A stretch of 64,000 nucleotides of DNA, from the NCBI GenBank assembly GCA_024699855.1, contig JAMPIQ010000002.1:3534001-3598000 (forward strand), written 5' to 3'. Positions 1 through 12,387 of this stretch are shown here, in pieces (positions within the stretch are counted from its first letter, which is position 1; each line of letters begins with the position of its first letter). The position numbers and the translations under genes were made by a program. The notes beneath the pieces are model-generated. The model saw nothing but the letters and a program-made list of their open reading frames with translations, searched no databases and was not told the DNA's origin. This DNA is from Aphelenchoides besseyi (Eukaryota > Nematoda > Chromadorea > Rhabditida > Aphelenchoididae).

Positions 1-634
1 ACGCCGCAAGCGAACTTTTTTTCGAAAAAACTGCGAAACAAACGTTTGCGTGTTTTTTCGTTAACAACTGATTGGTCGAACAAAATTTGCTTTGATCATC
101 TTCTTGTATTGAAGATCTTCTGTTTACAAATGGTTTTGTAGAGATAGTTGCACATTCTATTCTGAGGATGCTGAGAGAGTGAATGAATGCAACCCGCTCA
201 TTAACGGTTTCATTGATGGGAATTCCGTAAACAGGACGATGAGCGTCTTCCCAAGGACTACATCTTGTGCACGATTTTTTGCTGGGTAGGTTGTTGATTG
301 TTGTGCTAAGTGATTCCACACTGCATTGGGTACTTTACTTCGAAGCTTTGGGCAAAATGACGTTTCTAAAAACAAAATGAGGATAATCCGATGAGACTGT
401 TCGGGAGTTCGTTTGTCTGTTAATTATTGAGAACCGAAAGCGTTTATTTTTGCTCGATCTCTGAACGACAACCGATTTCTAGTGGGATGCTTGTTGTGAA
501 CTGTCGGTTGAAAGATAATCTCAATTTGTGCTTGGAAATCGTTAAAGAAGGAAACGAACGTTGTTTCTGTTTATTCGTATCGGCGGTTATTTTTGTTCTT
601 CAAACACTTTAGTTTACGGGTTGATTTCATTCAA
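1..634. other. 5' flank, no gene recognised
   Basis: This stretch precedes the fucosyltransferase start. It holds only short open frames on both strands with no family resemblance and no paired splice sites that join them. It probably contains the promoter and 5' untranslated region of the downstream gene, but I see no motif that proves it. Confidence 0.4.
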
Positions 635-2147
635 ATGAACGAAAAGAATGTACTTCTGTCGTCTGTCTCGGATGCTCATTTCGTTGATTCCAGACCTCGA
701 CGGCCACTTCAGCTTCGGCGTGTGATTCCCGTACTCCTCGTTCTACTCCTATGTTCTATTGCATTTGCTAGATGGAAGCTAAGAGGTGTGTATACGCATC
801 TGAAAATAACCGCCATTCAATTGCAATTTAAGTTTTAGATGTCAACGACACACAAATACATTCAACTGCTCACGGTCATGAACGATACATTGGATTGGAT
901 TTGAAGTTCTGCAATGGAATAGCAAATCAAGTAAACAAATGGCTGACGGACATTTGATATCGTTTCTTGAAGATGTACAGATACGCTTCACTCTATTCAA
1001 TTGGAAAAACAATCGATCGTGAACCGTATATCGACAGCTCTCTTCCCTGCACCACATCGATTCTTCCCGAGTTGGCGGCGTCGATGCCCGAGTTTTACAG
1101 CAAATTGCATTTGATTGTAAGCAGCTAATTGTTTAGCCATCTACAACTTTTTAGCGTACTCCTCGAAATCTGGTGACTCGCGTTGATTTTGCCAGCAAGT
1201 CGTGTTGCAAATTTGACAACGTTTCCAAGTTGGTTTCTGTTAGTTTATGTTCTTATTGTTTGTTTAAGACTTACGAACATCAGTCCAAAGATCACGTATC
1301 TTAAGTTGAACTCAAATCTGTTGCAATCGTACAAGTTCTTTCACGAACACAAAAGCGAATTGCGAAAAATCTTCGACTTCTCTCTGATAACCAAAGAATA
1401 CGTCAGAGTGTATTCTGAGCATTTGTTTGGGTTTGTTGCCCTTTCAATCATGTTTATGGAGTTGTTTCAGGAATGACACAAACTTCAAATTTTGCGTTCA
1501 CACTAGACTCGGGGACTTCAAGAATCACGCCTATTTATTGCCGTCGAAGCACAGTTTTACGAATCCGGCGATTGCTTTTGTTGGCGAAGAGCTTCACGTA
1601 AACTGATAATTAGATGATCGTGCACTAATCAGTGTGTTCAGAAGACAATTAAAAACATTTCGCTGGTTTTGTTGGGTACCGACAAGCAGTTTATTGAGAA
1701 GATTCGTGTGCCTAAAAACGTATTTTTATCGTAATTTTATGTTAGATACTAGAAAGTTCAGATGTTCAAGAGAATCCATATGCCTCACGATATGAGTCGA
1801 ACAGAAGAACTACATTTTGCTTCGACACACTGCGACTCATTTCTGATCACTGCAAGCGGTTCTACGTTTGCATTTTGGATGGCTTGTAAGTTGAACGCTA
1901 ATTGTAGTCATTCTTATTTCTTTTAGATTTAATGGCTGACGATGCTCAAGAACGAGTTTTCTACAACTACTTGGCATCGAAAGACAAATCATTCGGCAAA
2001 GATATCTACGACTACGATACCTTTCCACCTCAATGGCGACGTCTTCGTCGTTTTAACAACACAGCAATCGGATACGAACCAAGATGGCATCGGGACATTA
2101 AAGACGATAAAGACTCTGTTCTTCTACATCGTGGCTATAAAGTTTAA
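635..2147 (+). CDS. GT11 family alpha-1,2-fucosyltransferase-like type II membrane protein
   Basis: Likely transfers fucose from GDP-fucose to glycans in the Golgi (glycosyltransferase family 11, the family of nematode FUT2-like enzymes). The start at 635 gives a short cytosolic tail and a signal anchor (VIPVLLVLLLCSIAFA, about residues 30-46), the usual type II layout. The spliced product then reads GIANQMYRYASLYSIGKT, the family's N-terminal nucleotide-sugar motif. A later exon gives FCVHTRLGDF, matching the HxRxGDF signature, and another gives CDSFLITASGSTFAFWMA, the conserved C-terminal block. At least seven exons are joined by introns of about 35-55 bases. Total length is near 340 residues, normal for the family. 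The acceptor specificity cannot be told from sequence. Family call secure, exon ends good to a few codons. Confidence 0.88.
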
Positions 2148-2672
2148 AGACGGTGGAATCTTACACGTGTATTTAGAAATTAATTTGTTTAAAACAATCG
2201 GGCTTATTTCATAACAGCATCCTATTTGAAATTTAAATTACGGTAAACTTTTTGCTTTCTCCCAACCTCTTTAATAGAACTTTACGGGGCATATTGTAGA
2301 AAAATAATGCTTCTGGTGATACGTTTATTGAACTCGAAATAACAATGTAATTGCTTAGCAACTTTTTGCATCAAACTCGATTACATCTTCGAACGACCGC
2401 ATTGTGAAACTTGAAGTCATTATAAAACAAGGCTGAAGACAGTAATAAGAAGTGATCGCAGATGACCTGTTGTATCGCCCAGCATCGAAAAAGCAAACTT
2501 AAAACTACGTAAATAATCAATAGCATCAACTGATAAGTCCAATTTTACGGAAATAACATTCGGATCTTAAATTTGAATGAGTAATTGAATCTCATTGTTT
2601 TCATTTGTCTAACGCTTGTACACGATTGAGGGTTTTCGATGTTTTTCTTGACTATTTTTTGTGTTTTTGTAG
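2148..2672. other. intergenic, AT-rich, no gene recognised
   Basis: Between the fucosyltransferase stop and the first exon-like piece of the next gene. Short open frames only, none with a convincing protein pattern. Confidence 0.4.
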
Positions 2673-3320
2673 TTAAAAGCTTGGCTAGGACAACACCTCT
2701 CCCGCCATTGCCTACAGTTAGTTTCGTTCTTTCATAAGTCAACGACAATCATTACAGAGACCATCTCATATTCATAACGATGTCCAGAACTTCTTTGTGT
2801 ACATGGGAGTTAGTTGGCGTTTCTTTTATTTTGATCGTTTTATTTTAAGGAATGGAAGTGGTGTACCGGTCAAGCTGAGATCAATAATGCGGCCGAAAAA
2901 CTTAAAATGGTTGATTACATGTCTCATTTTGCTTGTTATGTAAGTGGCTTTTTAAATGTTCATGGCACTTTTGTTTTTAGTTCGTTCTGAATGCCGATCA
3001 ACCGCAACCAATGGGCAGCATGCAACGTGGTGAGATCGCCAGCTCATGCAAATCTAACCGCTCATTTAGGAGTCTACTATCGAAAGCAGAATAACAATGA
3101 TAAGAGACTGAACGTATTGATACACACAGTCTGTGAACAGCTCTATACGGGTGATTTACCTTTCATTTACATTACCGGTTGTCATTGTGTTGTGTTGGAT
3201 GAGGGGCACAGATCGCCAATCAGTTGTTGTTGTCTACCGCTCGCTTTCGAAAACATTATGAAAAAGATGACAGAGCGATTCGAAGAAATAGAATTCGATG
3301 AATACAGTGATGATTATTAA
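2673..3320 (+). CDS. small protein of unknown function, four or more exons
   Basis: I do not recognise this protein. The open frame can be followed through exons at about 2673-2716, 2758-2808, 2850-2940, 2982-3030 and 3071-3320. They are separated by introns of about 40 bases with normal GT and AG ends. The first in-frame ATG is at 2803. The upstream in-frame exons may be coding or 5' untranslated. The product starts MGEWKWCTGQ, has a hydrophobic core (LPFIYITGCHCVVL) and ends in an acidic tail (EEIEFDEYSDDY). An AATAAA poly(A) signal at 3324-3329 overlaps the stop region closely and supports the 3' end. The consistent intron sizes argue that it is a real gene. No catalytic motif is visible. 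Confidence 0.5.
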
Positions 3321-3323
3321 ATG

Positions 3324-3329
3324 AATAAA
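3324..3329 (+). promoter_or_regulatory. AATAAA poly(A) signal
   Basis: Canonical hexamer directly after the stop codon of the small unknown gene ending at 3320. It leaves a very short 3' untranslated region. Confidence 0.55.
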
Positions 3330-3398
3330 GCCATTGCATTGTTTATTTCAACTTCGCATCAACTCTACAGATCGTTCAGCAAACAAAGAATTGACTCT

Positions 3399-3896
3399 TC
3401 ACTTTTTGGTTGGTCCTCCACTTCCGTACTTTTTCTGAAATTGCAATAAACAACCATTGAAATGTAATGATACGAACTGACCTTCAGAAGCTCGAGCTTC
3501 TCACCACTACCGAGCATTGCATGGTCTTTGCAAAACCAAACCGGAGCCTTCCGTCCCTGTTGTTTCAACACTTGAACGTGATCAACTGAAACTCGAATTC
3601 AATTGAACTATCCAAAGGCAACTCACGTCCATGATCTCTTGCACACATTCCTTGCTTCAACTGGACGTCACTAAAAAGATCTCAGTGAAACGATTTGCCT
3701 TCAAATCTTACCAAATTGGACACGTAAAACAAGTCAAATGCACTGAAAATCAAAGTGTTGTGTTACCGTGAAATTCTGAATGCCAACTCGACTTACGCCA
3801 ATACTTCTCCACTTGAATTTTGTTGTTGTCCATCACCGGAATCTCTTTCTGACAAACAGAACATGTCTTACTAGTGGGTCCGGTTCCAAAGTTCAT
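3399..3896 (-). CDS. small LIM zinc-finger protein
   Basis: About 100 residues in five or six exons. The spliced protein starts MNFGTGPTSKTCSVCQKEIP and carries one LIM-type zinc finger. Cysteines of CSVC and the HLTCFTCPIC block form the first zinc site and the bridge, and WFCKDH supplies the last ligands. A short charged tail (EKLELLKKKYGSGGPTKK) follows. LIM domains bind proteins, often at cell adhesion sites or in the nucleus. Which partner this one has is unknown. It lies 428 bases downstream of the PARG-like gene on the same strand. The finger spacing looks slightly expanded in the second half, so it may be a divergent LIM fold. Confidence 0.72.
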
Positions 3897-4323
3897 TTTC
3901 GTTCAACACCTTAAACAATACAGCGATCAAATAAGCGGCTGAATACAGGAGACTGGAGGCCTTTAAACCGAAAAGTTTAGTCAGAAACAAACGGCCGAAA
4001 ATCCGTGGGTTCGTTTATTCGCGAAGACGACGTCCGAAACGCCAACTGACATCTGTTTTTGATCGGGATTTCAAATTTCTCGCTTTCAAAAGCATCTTCT
4101 TTGTGAAAAAAGTTTTTCAATTCGTTTGATCGTTCGGAAACGTCTGCGAAAAACATCCTATCCAATAGTTTATTCTTACAGACTATGAGCTTGTTTAGAT
4201 GAGAAGTGAGACCAGTATTCGAAAATATAACAATCAATCAGTTGACATCGTAGCATCCAAAGCGACGTTAATGTTTTTAGGACGAGTGATGAAAGACGTG
4301 ATTGAAGTTTGAAGCAGATTCGA

Positions 4324-6426
4324 TTACTTCTTCTCAGTATCCGCAAATACTGATGGCAACGTGTTTTTGGAACGATCCGGTGTGAAGTTGCGTCTCTTTG
4401 CTAACGGCGGTGTCAGTGAACTACGATAAGCACACGAACTGTGTGCCGAAACCGACTGATCATCTGAAAATGGCGACATTAAGGAAAGAAAAGGAGGCGA
4501 AAATACCGCCAGTTTCATCTTTCGAAGATTTTTCAGTCATTTCTGCATCCAAGTTTTCCTTCTTTTCACCCAAATCTAAAGCACCAACAGACAATTGAAG
4601 GCTGTTGGTTTCATCTTGCAATCTTTTTGAACTTTTCGCCTGTTTATAAACGTAGTAGAGAGGACCCTTTAGAAGTGTGAGCGGTAGATTGTCGCCGTGT
4701 CGGGTTAGCAGCTGATACAACCACTCTGAATTTGATCTTGTAAAAGGTTTCCGACGGAAACCAACCGAACGTAAGATTGCGTTTTTCAAGCATATTCTTC
4801 AGTTGAGCAAAACTGGAACCCAAAGCGTAGTTTTTGAATGTGAAGTAGTGAAGATCTCGTCCAGTTAAACTTGCAGCTAACCATTGGATTAGAACTAAAA
4901 ACAGCAAATTTAATTCAACAACTTTGCAACTTACATTTCAACTCCAAATTTCCACCAAAAGCTCCGCAACCCCAGTTCCCAGTGGCAATCGATTGACAAC
5001 GAGTGTTCGGAGTTTTGATCGCAAATCCAATGAAGGCCTACAATTCGTGTAAGAAATGGAACGTGAACAGGAAACTCACTTTCTTGAGTTCTCTGTTAAT
5101 CTTATTGGCGTAGAACTGTTCATGTTGTTTGCCGGCTTCAAATGGTAGTGCATCAATTGCAATGATTTCAGTCGGATGATGACCAAGTAATGTGCTAGAA
5201 TCGATTGTTAATTGCTGTTCTAAACTCTTAAAACGTACCGTGGCAATTTGAATCGGTTCCTGTAGCCACCCACGTATTTAAAAGTGTTACCGTAACCTTC
5301 GTAAAACGAAAACCGTTGTGCTCCAAGTATTAAAATCGCTTCGTTGTCGTTCAACATCTCGCACAATAAGCAAGAAATCAAACACTCGGGAGAAATCAGA
5401 AACCGGATTTCTTCTTGAAGACATCTGTAAAGGCATCAATGCTACGAAGTTTGTGAACAATGACTCTAATGTTGCAAAATGATTAACCATCTTCTACTTA
5501 CCCTTGTGAAAACACTCCACCACCGATCAACTTGTTCGCAAAATCAACATGTGCTTCATCAATACAATTCTCAATGACATTATCATTGTCTAGAAAAACG
5601 TCTGCCAAACTCGCGTCCCACAGACTGAAATCGATACTACAAGTTGACTGTCGCAAAATCGTGATCATTCCTTCAGGCACTAAAATCAGAAGCAAACTAC
5701 AAAAACGAAAGAATCGCACTTACTGTTGTGGGAAAGTGAGTTGAAGTACGAGATAATAAAATTCAACTTCTCGGTACCTTTAACGTTATTCTCATCGTAT
5801 AAGCTAGAACTCCAGCTGACAACAAAGAAGTTTGAATTACTTACCCAAACATATCGAAGGTGTTGAAGCGGTTCGGTCTGGGACGGCAATCGCGTTCAAA
5901 TGTGCAAAAGAATGCATTAGCCAACAGAATTGCTGCTTGTCGTTGACTCATACTCACGGACAAATTCGAATTCTGCGTAATCAATGGAATTCCCTTGAAA
6001 TTGTCCCCGTTCAGCTCCAACGCCAAATTTGCGATGAACGGAACGATTTTCTGCAAGAAATCTGTTTGCTTGGTCCCCGAGAACGCGAAGTAGTATTTCA
6101 TCAATGAACTCATTGTATTTTTTACACGCTCTGGCTCCAAATAACTTTTCATACCCGTCTGCAACACATCGAAATAGAAATCAAACTTGAAAACTCACGA
6201 GAATGTTGCTAAACGTGACTGCACGGGTTGTAAGCCGTGTTAAGGAATTGTAAATTAACTCATAACGCTCTGGATTATGATGCGGTAGTCTCAAGAGCGG
6301 AACACCGTCGGGAAAGTATGGATCTTCTATCGGATAAACCTTTTTGCTTTCCGGATCATATCGAGCTAAATAGACGTCGATATCTTCATCGGCGAGTGAT
6401 CGTCGAAGTAGCCGTGAACGAGACAT
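4324..6426 (-). CDS. parg: poly(ADP-ribose) glycohydrolase (PARG)
   Basis: Hydrolyses ribose-ribose bonds in poly(ADP-ribose), ending PARP signalling during DNA repair. The N-terminal exon from 6426 leads into the helical accessory domain, including LSVSMSQRQAAILLANAFFC, a hallmark of the family. The catalytic macrodomain signature reads GGGVFSQGCLQEE across the intron near 5500, matching GGG-x(6-8)-QEE with the two catalytic glutamates intact. The later block IATGNWGCGAFGG is also present. The gene has nine or so exons and about 550 residues. A last intron (GTATTT...TTTTCAG, 43 bases, near 4460-4505) joins a Ser/Lys/Arg-rich tail with LAKRRNFTPDRSK, which could be a nuclear localisation signal (inference). 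All key residues are present, so it is expected to be active. Confidence 0.93.
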
Positions 6427-6845
6427 TGGATTTAGGAGTTTGAAGTCGATTCCACTGTCGACGTTTCAACCTTCACTTGATTTCCCTATCGCGCCAATTC
6501 ACGAACTAACAACCATCAGAGCTTTCGAATAGAATCTTTTTGCTGCTTACGATTGGCATCTCGTTCGTCGACAATCCGCTAAGATTTTGTTTATTCGAAT
6601 GAAACCAAATGCACAACTTCAAGAGTCATAGGAAGAGCAATTTGAAGAGAATTTCGGAAGAAAGTTCAACTGAGCTGTTGGCACAAAACGGTTGGCAATT
6701 CAGTTATTATTAGAGGGTGCAGAGATCTCGGGATTATCGGTAGGAAGTCAAAACAATCGCATTAAATGCGTACAAGAAGGCGAACAAATGCCCACAAAAG
6801 AAGGTACTTGATTGGCAGTTGAATTTACAGGGTACTTTCGAACGG

Positions 6846-8419
6846 TTACTCGTCTTTCTTCATAAATGCTCCGAACATTTCCACAGGCACCGGGAACACT
6901 AAAAACAACTTAAACGACAGAACAAATCCATGAACTAACCGATCGTTGAGTTATGTTCAGCGGCAATACTATTCAGCGCCTGAAGATGTCGTAGTTGAAG
7001 TGCAACGGGATTTGCCTGAACGTTAACGATTGTAATTTGAATAACCAATTGAGTGTTACCTGAATGACATCTGCGGCTTCTTTCAATGCCCGCGAAGCCT
7101 TCTGTTCTCCCTCAGCGGCCACAACTTTGGCTCTTGCTTCTCGAGCTGCTTCGGCTCTAAAAACTTCATATTTAAGAGCTTCCTACTTTCTAACTACTCT
7201 GCTGCCATTGCTCTCGTCAATTGTTGTGGCAATCGAATGTCTTTCACTTCCACTCGTTCCACCTAAAATTAACAAACTTGTTCATTGTATTCAAACAAAA
7301 TAAACGTTCCAATCAAATAATTCCTTTTCTGAATTTGAAAATAACCCAAAGTTCATTTGAGTTGCTCTGCTTACCTTAACGCCCCAATGTTCTGTTCCTT
7401 CGTCGAGAATTGTCTCACAGAGTTGAGCAATTGCTTCACGCTCCGTTAACATTTCAGTCAGCGTCTTCATACCTAAACGTTTGCTTACTAGTGGGTAGAA
7501 AATCGAGAACTCACCCAATGCATTACGCAAAGTTGTTTGAGCCAACAGTTTGGTCGAGTAAATCGCATCGTCAACGTTGTTGACCGAAGCGATCGGATCG
7601 GATGTGCGAAAATAAACGACAGCATCCACACTCACGGTCACTGAAACGACGTGATGAAGTGAAATTACTAGGAAAACCAACCGGAGTCTTTGGACAATAT
7701 CTCCTGTGGTGGTACTGCGTAGGAAACAACTCTGAAATTTGCGTTAAGCAGATGAACTTCACAGAAACAAATACCGAAGATCGATTTTACGGTACGTATC
7801 TACACACGGGATTACGAATATCATTCCCGGCCCACGCGCTCCGCCGAATACCAAACGACCGATTCGGAAGATGACCACTCGTTCGTACTCCTTGATGACC
7901 TGGAAGCCGATTGTTTTCGAGTTTAGTCGACGCACGGTTACCTTTAGACATAAGCACATGGAGAACGGGAATGTAACGATGATCAGAAGCCATGACAGCG
8001 CTAAAAGAGCGTAACCGAAAATCGTTCCAATCGTCTCGTAATCCGGGGGTACGTCCTACAAATCGAAGGTTGCGAACTGTTGCGAAGTGAACGAAAAGCT
8101 TGCAGTTTTTATGTATTTAATTACGATCCAAAACGAAAATATTTTCACATCAAAACACGAAAAACAATATTTTTGTGAGTTGGAAAGTTTGTTATCAAAT
8201 TAAAAGTCCGAACGGAAAGATTTGTAACGTAGAAAGTGGAAAACAATCACTAGATTTCTCTTTTGGTTTTGAAATCTTCTTTTCAATCAGTGCATCAAAA
8301 TCGCAGATCAAACATAAGATTAAAATAAAAAGAAAACAACCGTTAACACGCACTTGTCCTTCTACCTGTGTGTTTGATGGTGCAACCCACTGCGGTTCAC
8401 TTCGCTCTTTGCTGGCCAT
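6846..8419 (-). CDS. unc-1: stomatin-family membrane protein, UNC-1 orthologue
   Basis: Integral membrane scaffold of the stomatin/prohibitin (SPFH) family. C. elegans UNC-1 regulates innexin gap junctions and volatile-anaesthetic response. The first exon starts [18 protein letters not shown] and is followed by an intron of about 280 bases. Then come [16 protein letters not shown], a hairpin membrane segment ([19 protein letters not shown]), [15 protein letters not shown] and the whole band-7 domain. The protein ends [13 protein letters not shown]. From memory this is almost identical to C. elegans UNC-1 over its length of about 285 residues. At least seven exons. The 2.8 kb upstream without genes may hold its neural and muscle regulatory region (inference). 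Confidence 0.95.
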
Positions 8420-11241
8420 TTCGAGTCAAGAAGCCGATGAGTCGTTTGACTTCTTTGTCTCGTACCTTACGGCCGTTGTTTTTCAACAGTGGAAGCAAAG
8501 AAGATGGTGTTGGATTTGACACTTGATGTTCTTTGCTTCCGATTGTTCGCAATGTCGATCAGAAGCAGATGAACAATGGATGACACATTCTGAAGTAAGT
8601 GTACAGTTATACGGAAGCCAGTAGTGTTGAGGGATTACAAAGAACGCATCAGATTAGTGTTAATAAACTACGATTTTATTAGTGAAACCAAATGAGAAGT
8701 CCAGTAAGGGAAACGGCATATTAAGGCATCTGTCACGACTACGAATAATAGGTTAATGAAGACCTTAAAAATTGTGAAAGCAAGAAGGTTGGCGTTTATG
8801 GTCGAGATTCTCAAAACAAAGGAGTCAAAGGCAAAACGCACAAAGGTTGAATAACGAGTCAGCAGAAGGCGACGGCACGGAAACGGGATATCGGAATAAT
8901 GCAAATGGTCATCGTTTTCGTATTCGAGAAACCAAATGTCTTGTGTTTGAAAGGAGTTTGGGTGCATGAAAATTTGAGGTCAATCTCGCTGTTCCTGGTT
9001 AATTTCATGTTGAAAATTGTTAACATTTCAAGAAGGAAATCCGCTTAAAAACACGAAAATCGCGAGAATAAAAACTGCGTCAACTTAGTAGTTAGAAAAA
9101 AAGAAGTGATTCTCGGCTTATAAGTCGAAAGCTCCTAATAGCTAATCTCTCGTGGAAAGACAGAGCTCATTAAGAGCAGACGAGCTTTCGCTGTTCGTTC
9201 TAGACTTCGAAATCCAATTGGATCACAATCGGCAATCAGACTCAACCGTCCACGAACTCGGCAACGTAAAGTCGACGGAAACGAAGAACGTGTGGTGGAA
9301 TTTGACGGCACATTTTGGACGAAACGACAGCGGACAGGCTGAAGAGTCGATTTGAAACGTCGCAGACTTCGAAGGCACATTTCTCTTACGCTCGCGTCCA
9401 TTGGTCCCCACACGTTTTTGCCAAAAGGGTTGCAAAAAAGTTTGGTCGTTTGTTTTAAGCGCGTGTCGCGAATCATGGGCGTCAAGAAATAGCCACTAGC
9501 GGCACATAAAAGAGCAAAAACATTTTTGGCTGATAATTCCGATTAATCACCACACGCATCATGAATTCCGTTAATGTTATTTTCCCATCATATTCACATA
9601 TGAAAGCCTATTGCCACAGAATACACGAGAAACTACAAACCAGAAAGCTTTGGAACGAACAAAGAAATGTGCCAACAGAGTGAGTACTCAACTCGACGGC
9701 AATGTGAAAACGCAATTCGAGCGCCGAGAGACCTGTTGAATGCGAAGATCGTTGAGTTGCATCAACGGACAGTCCGCTACTTTTCTTCAGCGGTTCAAAA
9801 GAAGAAGAAACTTAAGAATTCGGAGCCTTTAGCGATGTCCCCAGACGGCGAAGTAACCAACTTTGCCCCCCTCATTTCTTTGTCCGATCCTAAAGTTTGT
9901 TTATATTCGCACAGTTCCTGTAAATATGACCATTGGCACAGCAATTAGCTGCAGCAAAGGAACGTTCGCGGAGCTTATTTTGCGGTTAATTACAAATGGA
10001 ACACAAAGTACAAGAGGGATAACCATGAAGTTGGCCGTGGAGCACAAATCTCGAAATGTGTGCAACGAAAATCGCCTTTCGAATGCAAATTGGCCAACGG
10101 ACAACATAAATGCGGGAAGTGGAAATTCGCAGAGAAGTTTTACGCTCTCCGCCTCTTTCGGTCCATAATTTCATCAGACGAGTCGACGAGTAACGGAATT
10201 TACAGTTCGCAGCGAATCGAAAGCCAATTTACACGAAGCAGCTAATGAGCCTACAGTCAAGAACGAAGTCGAGTAAAAGGACGAGGTCAATTCAACTGAA
10301 AATGCTTTCCGTTTCGAGTATCAAAGACGGGAATCAAATTTCAATTTCGAGCACCAGGACCTTAAACATCACAATGCGAATAAAAAATTATTTCAAACAA
10401 ATTTTACTTCGCTTCGAACTTCTTTTCTGTTCACAAGACCGCAAACTCATGCGCTAAAGCGGCTGTTTTGCACCCTAACGTTAAGACTAGTGTATAGCAA
10501 AAGCAATTAAATGGTGTTTCCACAATCGCCAAGCATTTAAACTAGCGAAGGCCATCACAGAAACGAACATCAACTTCTGTTGCAAAGACAGAAATCGGTG
10601 TGTTTGATTCAACGTTGTGGTTATTTGCAGTACGAATCAAGAGCGTTAAAAACAACTGCATTATTAAGCAGAAGAAAAGGGACACGTGCCAAGGGTTGGA
10701 CTTTGAGTAATTTCACTTGGCGATTCCACAACTGACAGCCAAGAAAAATCAGCCAAGCGGACGAGCAGACCATTTGCATCGTCCATCCCGTCTCATGGAC
10801 TCTGCCTTCAACGCAAACCCCTCGAGTCTCGCACAGAAACAATCGCGGCACCGAAAGTCGTGGAGCACTTTTGAATTTCTCATCCAAACCACCAGCGGGC
10901 AACAGGCGCCGTCTTAGTCAAACCGAAGTGCTTTGTGGTGCGAAAAGACGAAAAGCAAAAACGACTTGAATTGCCACGAATAAAAGAAACGGGGATGTGC
11001 TACAAGATTCACGACTTCCAAATTCGTAAACCGAAGTTCTATCCCGCCAGTTTTCCAAGCCTTTTGTTGTTCGAATTCCTTTTCATTCGACTAGAAACCG
11101 ACAAAAGAACCTGTTGGTAATAATCACGTTGGCCAGTGAGTCTGCACACTTCCAGTGGTTGTACTATACTAGTATAACAGAAGCTAACGTTTATATCTGA
11201 TATTCAAGTGAAACATGTGGTAATAGACGACGATCACAAGT
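8420..11241. other. gene-poor intergenic region upstream of the unc-1-like gene
   Basis: Open frames up to about 115 codons occur on both strands but overlap each other. They show no domain and have no neighbouring exons that splice in frame. No tRNA-like structure or transposon terminal repeat was seen. The simplest reading is a long regulatory region for the unc-1-like gene, which is transcribed leftwards from 8419. Confidence 0.4.
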
Positions 11242-12387
11242 TCAGTTCTTCAACTCATCTTTGAACGGATAAAAAGGATGATGCATCGCAAAGTCAAATT
11301 GCAGGAGCCGTGTACGCTCTTTGATTTCATCTAATTTCCGTTGATCTTCGGCCGAGATTTCAAAGTCGAAAATGTCGATGTTCTGTTTCAAACGTTCCGG
11401 ATTGGTCGACTTCGGAATCACACTAATTCCTTGTTGAATTGTGTGGCGAAGAAGAATCTGAGCGGGAGTTTTGTTGTATTTCTTCGCCAACTCCTGAACT
11501 GTTTTGTTTCCCATCGCGTCGCCTGGAATGAATTTCGATATTGGCGATGCTCCTCGTCCAGGACTACCAATCGTCTGAAACCAAATGAGAAACAAGATTC
11601 ATCACCTCAACTAACCGAATAGGAAGTAACACTGATTTTCAATTTCTTGCACAATTCGATCATTTCTTTTTGCGGCCAAAGAACGTGAATTTCAATTTGC
11701 AAGTTGTGCGGTTTGACTTCGGCCTTGTCGTACAGTTCCTGGAGTTGAGTGGCATTAAAATTGGAGACTCCAATTGATTTGAAGGTGCCCGCTTTGTAGT
11801 GTTTTTCGAGGACACGCCACGTGTCGATGTGAGGAACTTCAATGGGAATGAACTTCTGATTCTGATCTTTTTCCGGTCCCGTGTGATCGGCATTGGGCTG
11901 AAAACAAAAAGGCAAGCAATCAAACATTGTATAAAAGTATTACCTTCATTGGCATCGACAAGTGAATCAGATACAAATCGATGTAATTCGTGCGCAATTT
12001 TTTCAACGACCGTTGAATCAGCTCCTCAGCAACTGGAGGCTCATTTGCGTAGAAAGGAAGTTTTGTTGTAATCCAAATGTCTTCGCGTTTCAACTTTCCG
12101 GCATCGTAGTATTCCTGAAGAACGTCGCCAATCACGTCTTCATTTCCGTAGGCTGCTGCGGTGTCGATATAACGATAACTGCAAATTCAACAATAGAAAA
12201 TCAAACGACAATGAAGTTACCCGACATCTAAAGCGGCTCGAAGTGCGTTCTTCAGTTGTTCCGGATCAGAAGCCTTAAAGAAAAGTCCATTCATTTTAAT
12301 CTAAACCGAACTTACAAGCCAAGTTCCCAAACCAAAAAGCGGGAGTTTAGTTCCGTTGGATTGTTCGATGTGTCCAACCTTCGACAT
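11242..12387 (-). CDS. aldo-keto reductase
   Basis: NADPH-dependent reduction of aldehydes or ketones in the cytosol (AKR superfamily, TIM barrel). Exons in order give MSKVGHIEQSNGTKLPLFGL at the N-terminus and DTAAAYGNEDVIG with catalytic Asp and Tyr. TTKLPFY follows with the catalytic Lys, and LIHLSMPMK with the active-site His. The cofactor-binding block IPKSTNPERLKQNI sits near the end. Length is about 320 residues, normal for the family. The model uses about six exons. The substrate cannot be inferred. The catalytic tetrad is complete. Confidence 0.92.

Noticed and set aside
9667..10917. Chain of open frames on both strands
   Set aside because: Frames conflict with one another and none can be extended by plausible splicing. 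Left as intergenic.
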